64,000 nucleotides of DNA, taken from JAAZBV01 sp964460435. GTDB lineage: Bacteria; Desulfobacterota; DSM-4660; Desulfatiglandales; HGW-15. The stretch is from the NCBI GenBank assembly GCA_964460435.1, contig CAYWRH010000005.1:6701-70700 (forward strand). Reading direction: 5' to 3'. How positions within the stretch are numbered: position 1 is the stretch's first letter; each line of letters opens with the position of its first letter. The notes below the pieces were generated by a model. That model ran no database searches. It saw only the letters and a program-made list of their open reading frames with translations, and had not been told where the DNA came from. This document shows positions 16,887-24,921 of the stretch, piece by piece. The position numbers were made by a program, and so were the translations under genes.

Positions 16887-17918
16887 TTACAGCCCCAGGC
16901 TTGAGAGCAGGTTATCAACATCATCCTGTCTGGCGCGTCCCTCTGTCCCGCTTCTTTCATAACCAGTCATGAGCTGATTATCCTTATCCTTGTCAATACT
17001 GTGCCAGTTAAGCCTGAGTTTTCTGGCAATCTTGGTTATCTGATCCTGAAATGTCTGTATGGTTGGTATTATTTTAAGAAGCTGCTGACCTATCCTGTCC
17101 TGTATCTGCTGTGTGCTGGTCAGATTAAGGCTCTGCCTGTTTATATGATTAAGCCTATTCATCAGGTTTTCTATCTGTTCAGAAACAAGGTTGTTTGACG
17201 GGTCGCTGCACTCCTTTATTTTTAACAGGCAGGCTCTCATCTCCTTTTCAATATCAAAGAGGTTCTCAACTATTTCAAGAACAGCAGTTGTCTCTTTCTC
17301 TGTCTCTGATATGATGTTTTCAAGTCTTTTGAGCGCCGTCGGGATACTTTCAATATTGGAATGATTAAGGTCATCCTCAAGCTCGCTTGTGGATGTAAGA
17401 AAATGCTGAAGCACATCCTTGAGCCCCTCCATCACCTGGGCCTCATCACCTCTATTTCCGGGGTTAACCACCCTTGAATATATCTCCTGTATTGTAAAGA
17501 GCCTCCTCTGTGCAATAACCGCTATATCCCTCTGTTCCTGTGTTATAAGCCCCTGCTCAAGCAGGAATGTGCCCAGTACCTTTCCCTCCGGTTTTATGGC
17601 AAGCATTTCATCTACGCTCTCCCTGTCAAGGTAAGAGAGCCTTACAAGGGTCTCGCCATAATATTCAACAGGCGGGATCTGGAGATATATCTGTACCGCC
17701 CTTATGCCCTGTCTCAGCCCCTCTTCATTATTCATACCCTTTGTCAATGCCTCTGCCACTGTATTAATCAAGGGGGCAAGCCGCCTTACATTTGCGCACT
17801 GGTCCTGATAGACACAGTACTCAAGAAAGAGCTGCGCAGCGATCTCTGTCTGCTCATTTGTATCATAACTATTTAATATTTCTCTGATAACCGATAATCC
17901 GCTTCTGTTTTCCGGCAT
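16887..17918 (-). CDS. CheZ-like protein phosphatase with N-terminal regulatory region
   Basis: The C-terminal third is CheZ-like: a helical segment with TSTQQIQDRIGQQLLKI (the region that carries the catalytic Gln in CheZ, about residue 265) and a final DDVDNLLSSLGL, which closely matches the CheY-binding tail of CheZ (form DDLL-SLGF). CheZ dephosphorylates phospho-CheY. The first half (about residues 1-170) is not part of CheZ; the stretch GKVLGTFLLEQGLITQEQRDIA resembles MshEN/GspE-N domains that can bind c-di-GMP. No CheY, CheA or flagellar genes are in the window, so the target response regulator must be elsewhere. A stand-alone gene facing a divergent FAD oxidoreductase. Confidence 0.7.
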   Translation of the reverse strand: MPENRSGLSVIREILNSYDTNEQTEIAAQLFLEYCVYQDQCANVRRLAPLINTVAEALTKGMNNEEGLRQGIRAVQIYLQIPPVEYYGETLVRLSYLDRESVDEMLAIKPEGKVLGTFLLEQGLITQEQRDIAVIAQRRLFTIQEIYSRVVNPGNRGDEAQVMEGLKDVLQHFLTSTSELEDDLNHSNIESIPTALKRLENIISETEKETTAVLEIVENLFDIEKEMRACLLKIKECSDPSNNLVSEQIENLMNRLNHINRQSLNLTSTQQIQDRIGQQLLKIIPTIQTFQDQITKIARKLRLNWHSIDKDKDNQLMTGYERSGTEGRARQDDVDNLLSSLGL

Positions 17919-18282
17919 GTCTGAACTCTGTTTTTATCCTTTTTATACAGCTCTGTTTAATCCTGTCTGCTGGCAATATTTACTATTGTTATATGATGTT
18001 TTGGTATGCTCATCGACACCTCGCTGCCTCAACTTAAGAGCTAATGATAATAAGTTTAAAATTTTTAAGTTTTTTGAATGAAACTATTTAATCGTATTGA
18101 TTTTATGGAATTCATAGGGTAAGCTTGCTCCAATTTTTATTTTTTCAGGCGCAAAAAATATAACTTGCCAGTTTTGATATGAAAATCGCTGGCATTTTTC
18201 AGATAGCTAAAATCAGGCTGGCGCTCAGGTCGGTAAGTTATTGCGTCTTGAATATCATTCTACAAAATGAAAGGAAACAAAA
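17919..18282. other. Divergent intergenic region, A/T rich
   Basis: 364 bases between the CheZ-like gene and the FAD oxidoreductase. It must hold both promoters. I saw no repeat, RNA gene or convincing promoter; a short reading frame from 18179 lacks a ribosome site and overlaps the next gene. Confidence 0.4.
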
Positions 18283-19761
18283 TTGGCAGAGATTATCAGA
18301 ACAATACCTGAACCGAATAAAACGGTTAATGTTGTCCGTGAATGTGATGTTGTGGTTGTAGGCGGTGGCCCCGGCGGGATCGGCGCAGCGATTGCCGCGG
18401 CGCGCAACGGAGCCGATACTGTTCTTATAGAGAGATATGGTCATCTTGGTGGAATGAGCACAGGCGGTCTTGTTACAATTATCCCATGCCTGTCAGACTT
18501 TGACGGGAACCTTCAGATAGCAGGCATTAACCAGGAGTTTATAGAGAGGCTCTCCGAAAGGAAGGCAGAGTTTCATCCTCCAATGGATATCTGGGGCTCT
18601 GATGACCCCAAGCTTGTCAATTACTGGAATGAAAGATCATTCTTCTGGGTGCGTGAAAGACGCATTATTTACTCCTCCCTTATTGATGCTGAGATAGGAA
18701 AGTGCATACTTAACAACATGGTCAATGAGGCCGGGATAAAGACATACCTGCACGCATGGGGCACAATGCCCATTATGGACGGCAACAAACCTGTCGGTGT
18801 GATCTTTGAGAGCAAGTCAGGCCGTCAGGCAATAATGGCAAAGGTTGTCATAGATGCCACAGGTGATGGCGATCTCCTGCCATTTACAGGCGCCACCTTT
18901 GATACTGACATAGACCCGAGGATAAGGATTGCCAATCTCTCACTCTGCTACTGGATCGATAATGTGAATCTGGTAAAGGTTGAGGATTTCCGCAGGGAAC
19001 ATCCGGACAAATGGGGAGAGATGATGATGGAGCTTATGCAGAAGGGAGGTCACCCGGGTTTCATGAGAAGCAATCTCCCGAATCAGGAAAAGGTGGTATG
19101 GGTGCACCCGAGATACGCAAACAAGAGCCAGACCGATGTTGAAGAGCTTACAAGGGTTGAGATGCTTGGCCGTGAGAAGATGCTCTTAACCTTCGACTAC
19201 TTTAAAAAGAATATCCCCGGCTTTGAGGAGAGCTTTATTGTGCTTTCATCGCCACAGCTTGGCACAAGGGGCGCAAGAAGGGTGCATGGCGATTATATGG
19301 TTACATCGGAAGACTTGCAGCGCAATGAGCCATTCCCCGATACAATAGCCGTATTTCCTGATCTGGACAGGGGCAAGAATTCACTCAACTCACCGCTTAC
19401 CTTTATCCCCTACAGGGCGCTTCTGCCAAAAGGTGTTGACAATATGCTGGTTGGATGCAGGGCATTTTCCTCTGATCAGGAGACAAATAACTTTTTTAAC
19501 CTTATCCCCCACTGCATTGCAATAGGCGAGGCAGCAGGGACAGCAGCGGCCCTTTCACTGAAACAGGGCGTTACTGTAAGGGATGTGGATATAGAGGCGC
19601 TCAAAAAACAGCTTGTCAAGCAGGATGTTATCCTGCCCGGCGCATATCCTGAAAAATTTAAAAAGCCCGGGTGTGACAGGGTTACAGTATTTGAGGTGCC
19701 ATTCTTTGGTGAGTGGCAGGTGCCAAAAAAGGATGGAAACCGGATAAAGGCCGAACACTAA
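18283..19761 (+). CDS. FAD-dependent oxidoreductase (FAD_oxidored family)
   Basis: Flavoprotein with an N-terminal Rossmann fold: DVVVVGGGPGGIGAAIAAAR (residues 22-41) and the acidic end ERYGHLGG. The second signature VIDATGDGDL (about residue 190) and C-terminal LVGCRAFSSDQ/IGEAAGTAAAL are typical of the FAD-dependent oxidoreductases related to fumarate reductase and annotated as PF12831. Substrate unknown. The start is TTG 18283, preceded by AAAGGA at eight bases; no in-frame ATG lies near. An intrinsic terminator follows at 19776, so it appears monocistronic. Cytoplasmic: no signal peptide. Confidence 0.8.
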   Translation: MAEIIRTIPEPNKTVNVVRECDVVVVGGGPGGIGAAIAAARNGADTVLIERYGHLGGMSTGGLVTIIPCLSDFDGNLQIAGINQEFIERLSERKAEFHPPMDIWGSDDPKLVNYWNERSFFWVRERRIIYSSLIDAEIGKCILNNMVNEAGIKTYLHAWGTMPIMDGNKPVGVIFESKSGRQAIMAKVVIDATGDGDLLPFTGATFDTDIDPRIRIANLSLCYWIDNVNLVKVEDFRREHPDKWGEMMMELMQKGGHPGFMRSNLPNQEKVVWVHPRYANKSQTDVEELTRVEMLGREKMLLTFDYFKKNIPGFEESFIVLSSPQLGTRGARRVHGDYMVTSEDLQRNEPFPDTIAVFPDLDRGKNSLNSPLTFIPYRALLPKGVDNMLVGCRAFSSDQETNNFFNLIPHCIAIGEAAGTAAALSLKQGVTVRDVDIEALKKQLVKQDVILPGAYPEKFKKPGCDRVTVFEVPFFGEWQVPKKDGNRIKAEH

Positions 19762-19775
19762 TTGCTCAAATAGAG

Positions 19776-19810
19776 GGGGTTCATCTTCTCATAAGTTTGA
19801 ACCCCTTTTT
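19776..19810 (+). terminator. Intrinsic terminator after FAD oxidoreductase
   Basis: GGGGTTCA (19776-19783) pairs with TGAACCCC (19798-19805), followed by five T. Confidence 0.85.
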
Positions 19811-19885
19811 ATTTCCTATACCAGCCTCTGGACTAAAATAATTAATTGTGCAAATATCACATCAATAAGGAGACAAGGAGAAATC

Positions 19886-20233
19886 ATGCCCTATTTCAGT
19901 ATTGAAACCAATAAGAAGATTGAGATTTCAGAGACCGAAAAAATTTCAAAAAAGGCGAGCAGGTTTCTGGCAGAGATGATGAGCAAGCCTGAACAGGTGA
20001 TTATGGTTGCCATCAAACCCGGCACGCCGCTTATCTTTGGCGGCACAGGCGAGCCCTGTGCCTTTGTGCGGATAAAGGCCCTGGGGCTTGATAAGGGCAG
20101 ATGCCCCGAGTATTCAGGCAAGGTATGCGGATTTCTGGAAAGGGAGATCGGTGTGCCCGGAAACAGGGTTTTTATCGAGTTTACTGATATAGATGGCAAG
20201 TGCTTCGGGTATAATGGAAACACGCTGGCGTAG
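19886..20233 (+). CDS. MIF/tautomerase superfamily protein
   Basis: 115-residue protein of the macrophage-migration-inhibitory-factor type. It begins MPYFSIETN, so removal of Met exposes the catalytic Pro; the pattern with Lys in the VAIKPG segment (about residue 49) and FGGT/PCAFV (about 60) matches MIF/phenylpyruvate tautomerase. The true physiological substrate in bacteria is usually unknown. AAGGAGACAAGGAG lies before ATG 19886. Downstream, 20234-20275 is a GGCG-rich short repeat and then the S1-domain gene. Confidence 0.85.
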   Translation: MPYFSIETNKKIEISETEKISKKASRFLAEMMSKPEQVIMVAIKPGTPLIFGGTGEPCAFVRIKALGLDKGRCPEYSGKVCGFLEREIGVPGNRVFIEFTDIDGKCFGYNGNTLA

Positions 20234-20302
20234 GGCGCAAGGCGCTGGGCGATTGGTGCAGGGCGAATGGTATAAATAAAAAAAAGAGGTGCAGGTTAAA
20301 TT

Positions 20303-21514
20303 ATGGACATGGAAGATGAAAATATAGAGGAAAATGGCAAGGTTGAAGAGAGTTTTGGAGAGAGCTTTGAGGAGCTCTTAAAACAGAGCGAGGTGAAGGC
20401 CACATTCTTTCAGCCGGGTCAGGAGATAGAGACCACCATTATCCAGATCGCTGATGAATGGGTCTTTATAGACACCGGGAGCAAGTCCGAAGGCGTCATA
20501 GCCCTGAGCGAGTTCAAGGATGAAGAGGGGAATATCACAATAAAGAGTGGCGACATGGTAAGGGCCTATTTTCTGTCATCACATAACAGTGAAAGGCTCT
20601 TTACCACAAAACTTTCTCTTGAATCCACAGGAAAGGAATTTCTTGAGGATGCCTATCATAATGGCATACCTGTTCAGGGTGTTATTGAAAAGGAGGTAAA
20701 GGGGGGCTATGAGGTCAGGCTTGCCGGCAAGAGCCGCGCATTCTGCCCATTTTCTCAGCTTGGCCTTGGGCGCATGGAGGAGAGCAGCACGGTCATTGGT
20801 TCTGAACTCACATTCAGGGTTACCCAGTACGGAGAAAAGGGCCGTAACATTGTCCTCTCGCATCGTGCAATAGTCGATGAGGAGAGGGAAAAAAGAAAAC
20901 TTGAACTTAAAGAGCGCCTCAAGGTAGGCATGACAGTAACCGGCACTGTAACCTCAATAAAAAAATTCGGGGCATTTATAGAGGCTGATGGCATAGAGGG
21001 GCTGATACCTGTATCAGAACTCTCATGGGGACGCGTGGATGACATAGAGGGCATACTCTCTGTAGGCCAGAAGGTGGATGTCATTATCTCATCACTTGAC
21101 TGGGATAATAACAAATACTCATTCAGCCTGAAGGAGAAACTGCCTGACCCCTGGGATACCATAATTAAAAAATACCCTGAAGGTTCGGTGCATAGGGGCA
21201 AGGTGGCAAGGTGTGAAAAGTTCGGGGCATTTATCACCCTTGAGCCTGGCATAGACGGCCTTTTACATATCTCCGAACTTGGCAAGGAGAAGAGGATAAA
21301 CCATGCAAGAGAGGCGCTTACAGATGGTCAGGAGATAGATGTAAGGATCAATGGCATAGATAAAGAAAAGAGAAGGCTTTCACTTGTCCTGGCATCAGAT
21401 GAGAAGGATGAGGAGAAAGAGCTCTTAGAGGGCTTCAGCACTGCAAACAGCAAGGCTGGCAAATCATTCGGCACCATAGGAGACCTTTTAAAGGCAAAGC
21501 TTAATAAAAAATAG
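20303..21514 (+). CDS. S1 RNA-binding domain protein (four S1 domains, RpsA-like)
   Basis: Four consecutive S1 (OB-fold) domains at about residues 38-107, 122-193, 208-280 and 296-366. Domains 3 and 4 have the classic FGAFI and GLIPVSEL/GLLHISEL motifs; domains 1 and 2 are more diverged. With 403 residues it is shorter than ribosomal protein S1 with six domains, resembling the four-domain S1-like proteins that bind RNA and affect translation. It may be an accessory S1 rather than the main RpsA. GAGGT lies upstream of ATG 20303. The acidic N-terminus and lysine-rich end are disordered-looking. Confidence 0.85.
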   Translation: MDMEDENIEENGKVEESFGESFEELLKQSEVKATFFQPGQEIETTIIQIADEWVFIDTGSKSEGVIALSEFKDEEGNITIKSGDMVRAYFLSSHNSERLFTTKLSLESTGKEFLEDAYHNGIPVQGVIEKEVKGGYEVRLAGKSRAFCPFSQLGLGRMEESSTVIGSELTFRVTQYGEKGRNIVLSHRAIVDEEREKRKLELKERLKVGMTVTGTVTSIKKFGAFIEADGIEGLIPVSELSWGRVDDIEGILSVGQKVDVIISSLDWDNNKYSFSLKEKLPDPWDTIIKKYPEGSVHRGKVARCEKFGAFITLEPGIDGLLHISELGKEKRINHAREALTDGQEIDVRINGIDKEKRRLSLVLASDEKDEEKELLEGFSTANSKAGKSFGTIGDLLKAKLNKK

Positions 21515-21541
21515 CCAGATGGATCACCATATGTCTGGGTA

Positions 21542-21564
21542 GAGACAGGTTTAAAACCTGTCTC
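21542..21564. repeat. Palindrome GAGACAGGTTT-A-AAACCTGTCTC
   Basis: Perfect 11-base inverted arms with a one-base centre, just after the S1-domain gene and before the convergent cNMP gene. No T-tract. A shortened relative (ACAGGT ... ACCTGT) lies after the NHL gene at 39882-39898, so this is likely a dispersed extragenic palindrome. Confidence 0.6.
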
Positions 21565-21618
21565 CACGATCTTGAAATCTGAGTGGCTAATAGGTCAAAA
21601 GCGCTGTAGATAAAACCC

Positions 21619-22122
21619 CTACAGCGGAAGCATATAATCGGCAAGCAGGCTTGATGTCTTTCTCATGTTCATGCTCATAAACCTTGCAATCCCCTTAAGC
21701 AGTTTTACCCCGATCTGGGGATGCTGTTCAAGCATCTCCTCAAACCTTTTTCGCGTAAGTATCAGAAGCGTGGTCTGTGATTTTGCCCTTACTGTGGCTG
21801 ACCTGGGAAAATCATCGATAATTGACATCTCACCTATAGAGCGGCCCTTGCCCAGTGTGGCTATTACCACCTCTTTGCCCTTCTCGTTTTTTTTGACAAC
21901 ATCAAGTGCGCCCCTGGTGACAAAACAGACAAAATCCCCCTTGTCACCCTCTGAAAATATAACCTCCCTGGGCTGGAAATCCATAAAGTTCATGCTTCTG
22001 GCCAGTATCTTCAGATCATCAGACTTGATCTGGTCAAACATGGGGATTTCAATAAGAAGGTCTATCACCGCCTTGGAAAGATTAGTCTCACGTATCTCTT
22101 TTTCCTTAACCATATCCCCCAT
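21619..22122 (-). CDS. Cyclic nucleotide-binding domain protein (no DNA-binding domain)
   Basis: Stand-alone Crp-type cNMP-binding domain (about residues 28-145). The beta-roll pattern (FSEGDKGDFVCFVTRGALDVV) and the phosphate-binding cassette GEMSIIDDFPRSATVRA are clear, including the Glu and Arg that contact cAMP in Crp. After this only a short helical tail remains, so it lacks the helix-turn-helix of Crp/Fnr regulators; 167 residues in total. It may work as a cNMP-responsive partner of another protein. It sits alone between the S1-domain gene (convergent) and the end of the isoprenoid operon. Confidence 0.8.
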   Translation of the reverse strand: MGDMVKEKEIRETNLSKAVIDLLIEIPMFDQIKSDDLKILARSMNFMDFQPREVIFSEGDKGDFVCFVTRGALDVVKKNEKGKEVVIATLGKGRSIGEMSIIDDFPRSATVRAKSQTTLLILTRKRFEEMLEQHPQIGVKLLKGIARFMSMNMRKTSSLLADYMLPL

Positions 22123-22213
22123 CCCTGATTGTTGAATGGTTTAATGCAATTTACAGGGGAATATAACATGCCGCTCTTTTTTAATCAATGCGGTTCATGC
22201 TGAAATAGAGGCA

Positions 22214-24019
22214 TCATGAAAAGTCTTCATGCTGAAAAAGATACCCTCTTGCCTTTAGTAATGCAGATAAAGAAAAGATAATAGGGTATAGCCTTTCATG
22301 ATACCATAACCTTGCAAAATAAAGGCCTATTGGGCTTGGGGGCAGTGTTTCATGGCTGTTAACTCTTTCAATCAATGCCTCTGATCCATTCAAGAGCGCC
22401 TTTTTGAGAGCATCAGCCAGATTATCGGATAGACCATCAATAGCAGCGCAGCCGGAAATGGCATCAAGGGCAAGGGCGGTTTCTTCAATTGTGCCTGGCG
22501 CATCCTTGTCTCCTCCCCATGTGCCATTTTCCTTTTGAACCTTGATCAGCCATTTAAGGCCTTTAACAAGTGATCCTTTCATGGGGGAAAATTCATCTGA
22601 TTTCATGAGGGTTAGGTGAGAAATGACCTTTGCTGTTCCATAAACAGGGTTTTCCATCCCTTTGGCATGTTCATTGCCGAACCACAGAGGCGCCCATGAG
22701 CCATCAGGCCTCTGCGCATTTTGTAAAAACCTGAAACCCTTCTGAATAGCCCTGCTCACAGACCTCTGTAATGGCTGGTTAATGCGGGGCATCCATGAAG
22801 CCCATGCGGCAAGCGCATGGGCTGTAAGGTCTGTGGCGCTTTTGTCAAATGGAAGTCTGCCCCACCCTTTGCAGAAGGTGGGTATGCCCCCATCACTGTT
22901 CTGGAGGCCAATGAGCCATGAAACTCCCGCCTCAACTGCATCAAGGGAATATTCTGCAACAGGGTCAAGTGTCAGTATGGCCATGAGGGCGCTTGCTGTG
23001 TCATCTGCATCAGGCACTCCCCCGGGGAGATCTGTCCATGCCCATCCTCCAGGATCAGCCCCGGTATATGGATGCATCTCCCTCTGCTGCTGGTCAAGAA
23101 GCCATGTTAAAATGGATCTTTGCATAGCTTCACTGATATTGTCTTTCTTTAACGCCCGGACAGCCATTGTGGAGACCCAGGTGGAAAGATTTGTGTCTAT
23201 AGGCCAGCTCCCGTCTTTTCGCTGGCTGTGAAGCAAAAAATTAACCCCCTTTTTTGTAACAATGTGCCCTCTGTGTCCGCAGCCCGCAAGGCTCATGACA
23301 ACAAAGCTGGTCAGGGGCGTAGCCTCCAGAAAGCCACCGTTCTCAGGCTGGATTTTTGTCAGGACATTAAGCGATTTAGAAAGCGCCAGTCTGCGGATGC
23401 ACCTCTGAACTGGATTACAGGGCGGGCGATGAAAAAATATAGCCTGGCCTATTGCGATAAGCGCTGGAAGGGCATAGCTTACAACAGGCAGATTAAGCCA
23501 TTTGAACCATTGCCTGGGAAGAGCCGCAAGTTCAAAGGGAAGGCCATGAAGCTGCTTCCACCCATCCACCCCCAGTCTGCCAGCAAGGGCACACATTGTG
23601 AGAATAGGAATGGAGAATGTCCTGTCAGGGCCATATGCTGTTAATATTGATCTAACAATATCATCCGGATCAATGGAACCTGCGATGCTGCATATATATT
23701 TTTCGCAGGCATCAAGGGAATCCTTTTTGGGTGATGCAACTGTCATGGCGCTGTAAACAAGAAGGGTGGTGCTCAGGTTGCTTTTGCTTATAGTTGTATC
23801 GCCCCATCCTCCATCAGGGTTCTGGTTTTTTATGAGCCAGCTTAGGCCCGAATCAATATTTGACTCATAGGCCTTTTTATCCGCGGAGGCCAACGCAAAA
23901 AGTGCGGTAGCTGTGGAAAGGGCGCTGCTGCTCAACTCTCCGCTCCAGTAACCTTTATCATTGCTTTCGGCGATGAGCATCTGTTTTAGCCTAATAATGG
24001 TAGAGTCAATATCTGTCAT
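22214..24019 (-). CDS. Squalene-hopene cyclase-like class II terpene cyclase
   Basis: A 601-residue double alpha-barrel protein of the squalene/oxidosqualene cyclase family. QW-type repeats appear in order (DGGWGDT near 70, GGFLEAT near 229, DGSWPID near 270, GGWAWTD near 325, DGSWAPLW, NGTWGGD). The class II proton-donor motif DXDD is intact as DADD (residues 337-340) in GGVPDADDTA. This initiates cyclisation by protonating a double bond, probably at the membrane. Length is close to bacterial hopene cyclases (about 630), but no squalene synthase or Hpn genes are here; an adjacent prenyl diphosphate synthase suggests the substrate is a linear polyprenyl chain made by the operon. Last gene of the operon, ATGA overlap with the upstream gene. 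Confidence 0.8.
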   Translation of the reverse strand: MTDIDSTIIRLKQMLIAESNDKGYWSGELSSSALSTATALFALASADKKAYESNIDSGLSWLIKNQNPDGGWGDTTISKSNLSTTLLVYSAMTVASPKKDSLDACEKYICSIAGSIDPDDIVRSILTAYGPDRTFSIPILTMCALAGRLGVDGWKQLHGLPFELAALPRQWFKWLNLPVVSYALPALIAIGQAIFFHRPPCNPVQRCIRRLALSKSLNVLTKIQPENGGFLEATPLTSFVVMSLAGCGHRGHIVTKKGVNFLLHSQRKDGSWPIDTNLSTWVSTMAVRALKKDNISEAMQRSILTWLLDQQQREMHPYTGADPGGWAWTDLPGGVPDADDTASALMAILTLDPVAEYSLDAVEAGVSWLIGLQNSDGGIPTFCKGWGRLPFDKSATDLTAHALAAWASWMPRINQPLQRSVSRAIQKGFRFLQNAQRPDGSWAPLWFGNEHAKGMENPVYGTAKVISHLTLMKSDEFSPMKGSLVKGLKWLIKVQKENGTWGGDKDAPGTIEETALALDAISGCAAIDGLSDNLADALKKALLNGSEALIERVNSHETLPPSPIGLYFARLWYHERLYPIIFSLSALLKARGYLFQHEDFS

Positions 24020-24921
24020 GGAATATCCGCAAGATAACCCAAGGCAAGAAGCCCGTAATAGGTATATTCACAATCCACTATGGGATCAGCCCAGTTCCCG
24101 CTGAATCCGCCCTTTTGATTCCACAGGCTGTCAAGAAAATCAAGATGCAGTTCGCGCCGGATCTTTTTAGTGTTGCTGTATGAAAGGGCTTGAAGGGCGG
24201 TTGCAGTGCTTAATAGATCAGGCATATTTAAGGGGCTGTCACTTTTAAAGGCGCAGAAGCCCCCGTTTTTACTTTGACGGTTCATCAACCATTCGTGAGC
24301 CCTTTCAGGCAAAGGGTAAGAAAGCATATGATACGAACAGATGGCGGCTGCTGTTGAAGGGGTGGTTGATATTCCCCCGGCCTCTTCATTTGCAAAGCCG
24401 CCATCATCCATTTCAAGCCTTTTAATGCAGTTAATAATCGGTTCAGTATCAGACAGGGCAATATCAATATCCTGGCATATGGCAAGGGTGAGAAAGGCGC
24501 CGTAGAGATTGCCATTATTATCAGATCGACTGGTGCTGAAGCCCCCGTCAGCACACCTGAGCATATCAAGCCGTCTTTTCACCCCCTCCTTTATGCCGGA
24601 GTCAACAGGATAGGGTGAAATATCAGCCAGATTTCTGTATGAGCGTGCGAGGCTATAAAGATGAACAAGGTCAAGTTCGCTAATGTTGTCAAAGCTGTCA
24701 AGGTATCTTTTAAAAAGATCAACAGGCAGGCTGCATCCAAGGGAAATAGCCAGTTCAATACCAAATGCAGTATAGTAAAGATCGCTTTTATTGTCACGGC
24801 CCAAAAAACCCCCGTCCGCACATATCTGGTTCATCACATACCTCCTCACAAGGTCTGTGGATTTATTGAGCAGTTCCGGGGCCCTGGTTAGGGCCTGAAG
24901 CATCTTGTGTCTTAATGTCAT
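24016..24921 (-). CDS. Single-barrel prenyltransferase/squalene-cyclase repeat protein
   Basis: 301 residues, about half of a hopene cyclase, forming one alpha/alpha barrel. Repeats with GG-F motifs recur: DGGFLG (36), DGGFST (126), DGGFAN (174), NGGFCA (221), KGGFSG (272). It resembles beta subunits of protein prenyltransferases, and the last repeat ends VDCEYTYYGLLALG where those enzymes have D-x-C and H ligands for zinc; here the spacing is altered and the His is not evident. No DXDD motif. It could bind or cyclise a prenyl substrate, or pair with the larger cyclase. It overlaps the upstream gene by 59 bases and the downstream one by four, so translation is coupled. Confidence 0.7.
   Translation of the reverse strand: MTLRHKMLQALTRAPELLNKSTDLVRRYVMNQICADGGFLGRDNKSDLYYTAFGIELAISLGCSLPVDLFKRYLDSFDNISELDLVHLYSLARSYRNLADISPYPVDSGIKEGVKRRLDMLRCADGGFSTSRSDNNGNLYGAFLTLAICQDIDIALSDTEPIINCIKRLEMDDGGFANEEAGGISTTPSTAAAICSYHMLSYPLPERAHEWLMNRQSKNGGFCAFKSDSPLNMPDLLSTATALQALSYSNTKKIRRELHLDFLDSLWNQKGGFSGNWADPIVDCEYTYYGLLALGYLADIP

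Noticed and set aside
22782..23644. Plus-strand open frames opposite the squalene-cyclase-like gene
   Set aside because: They are antisense shadows: no domain, poor starts, and the minus-strand frame has conserved QW and DXDD motifs.
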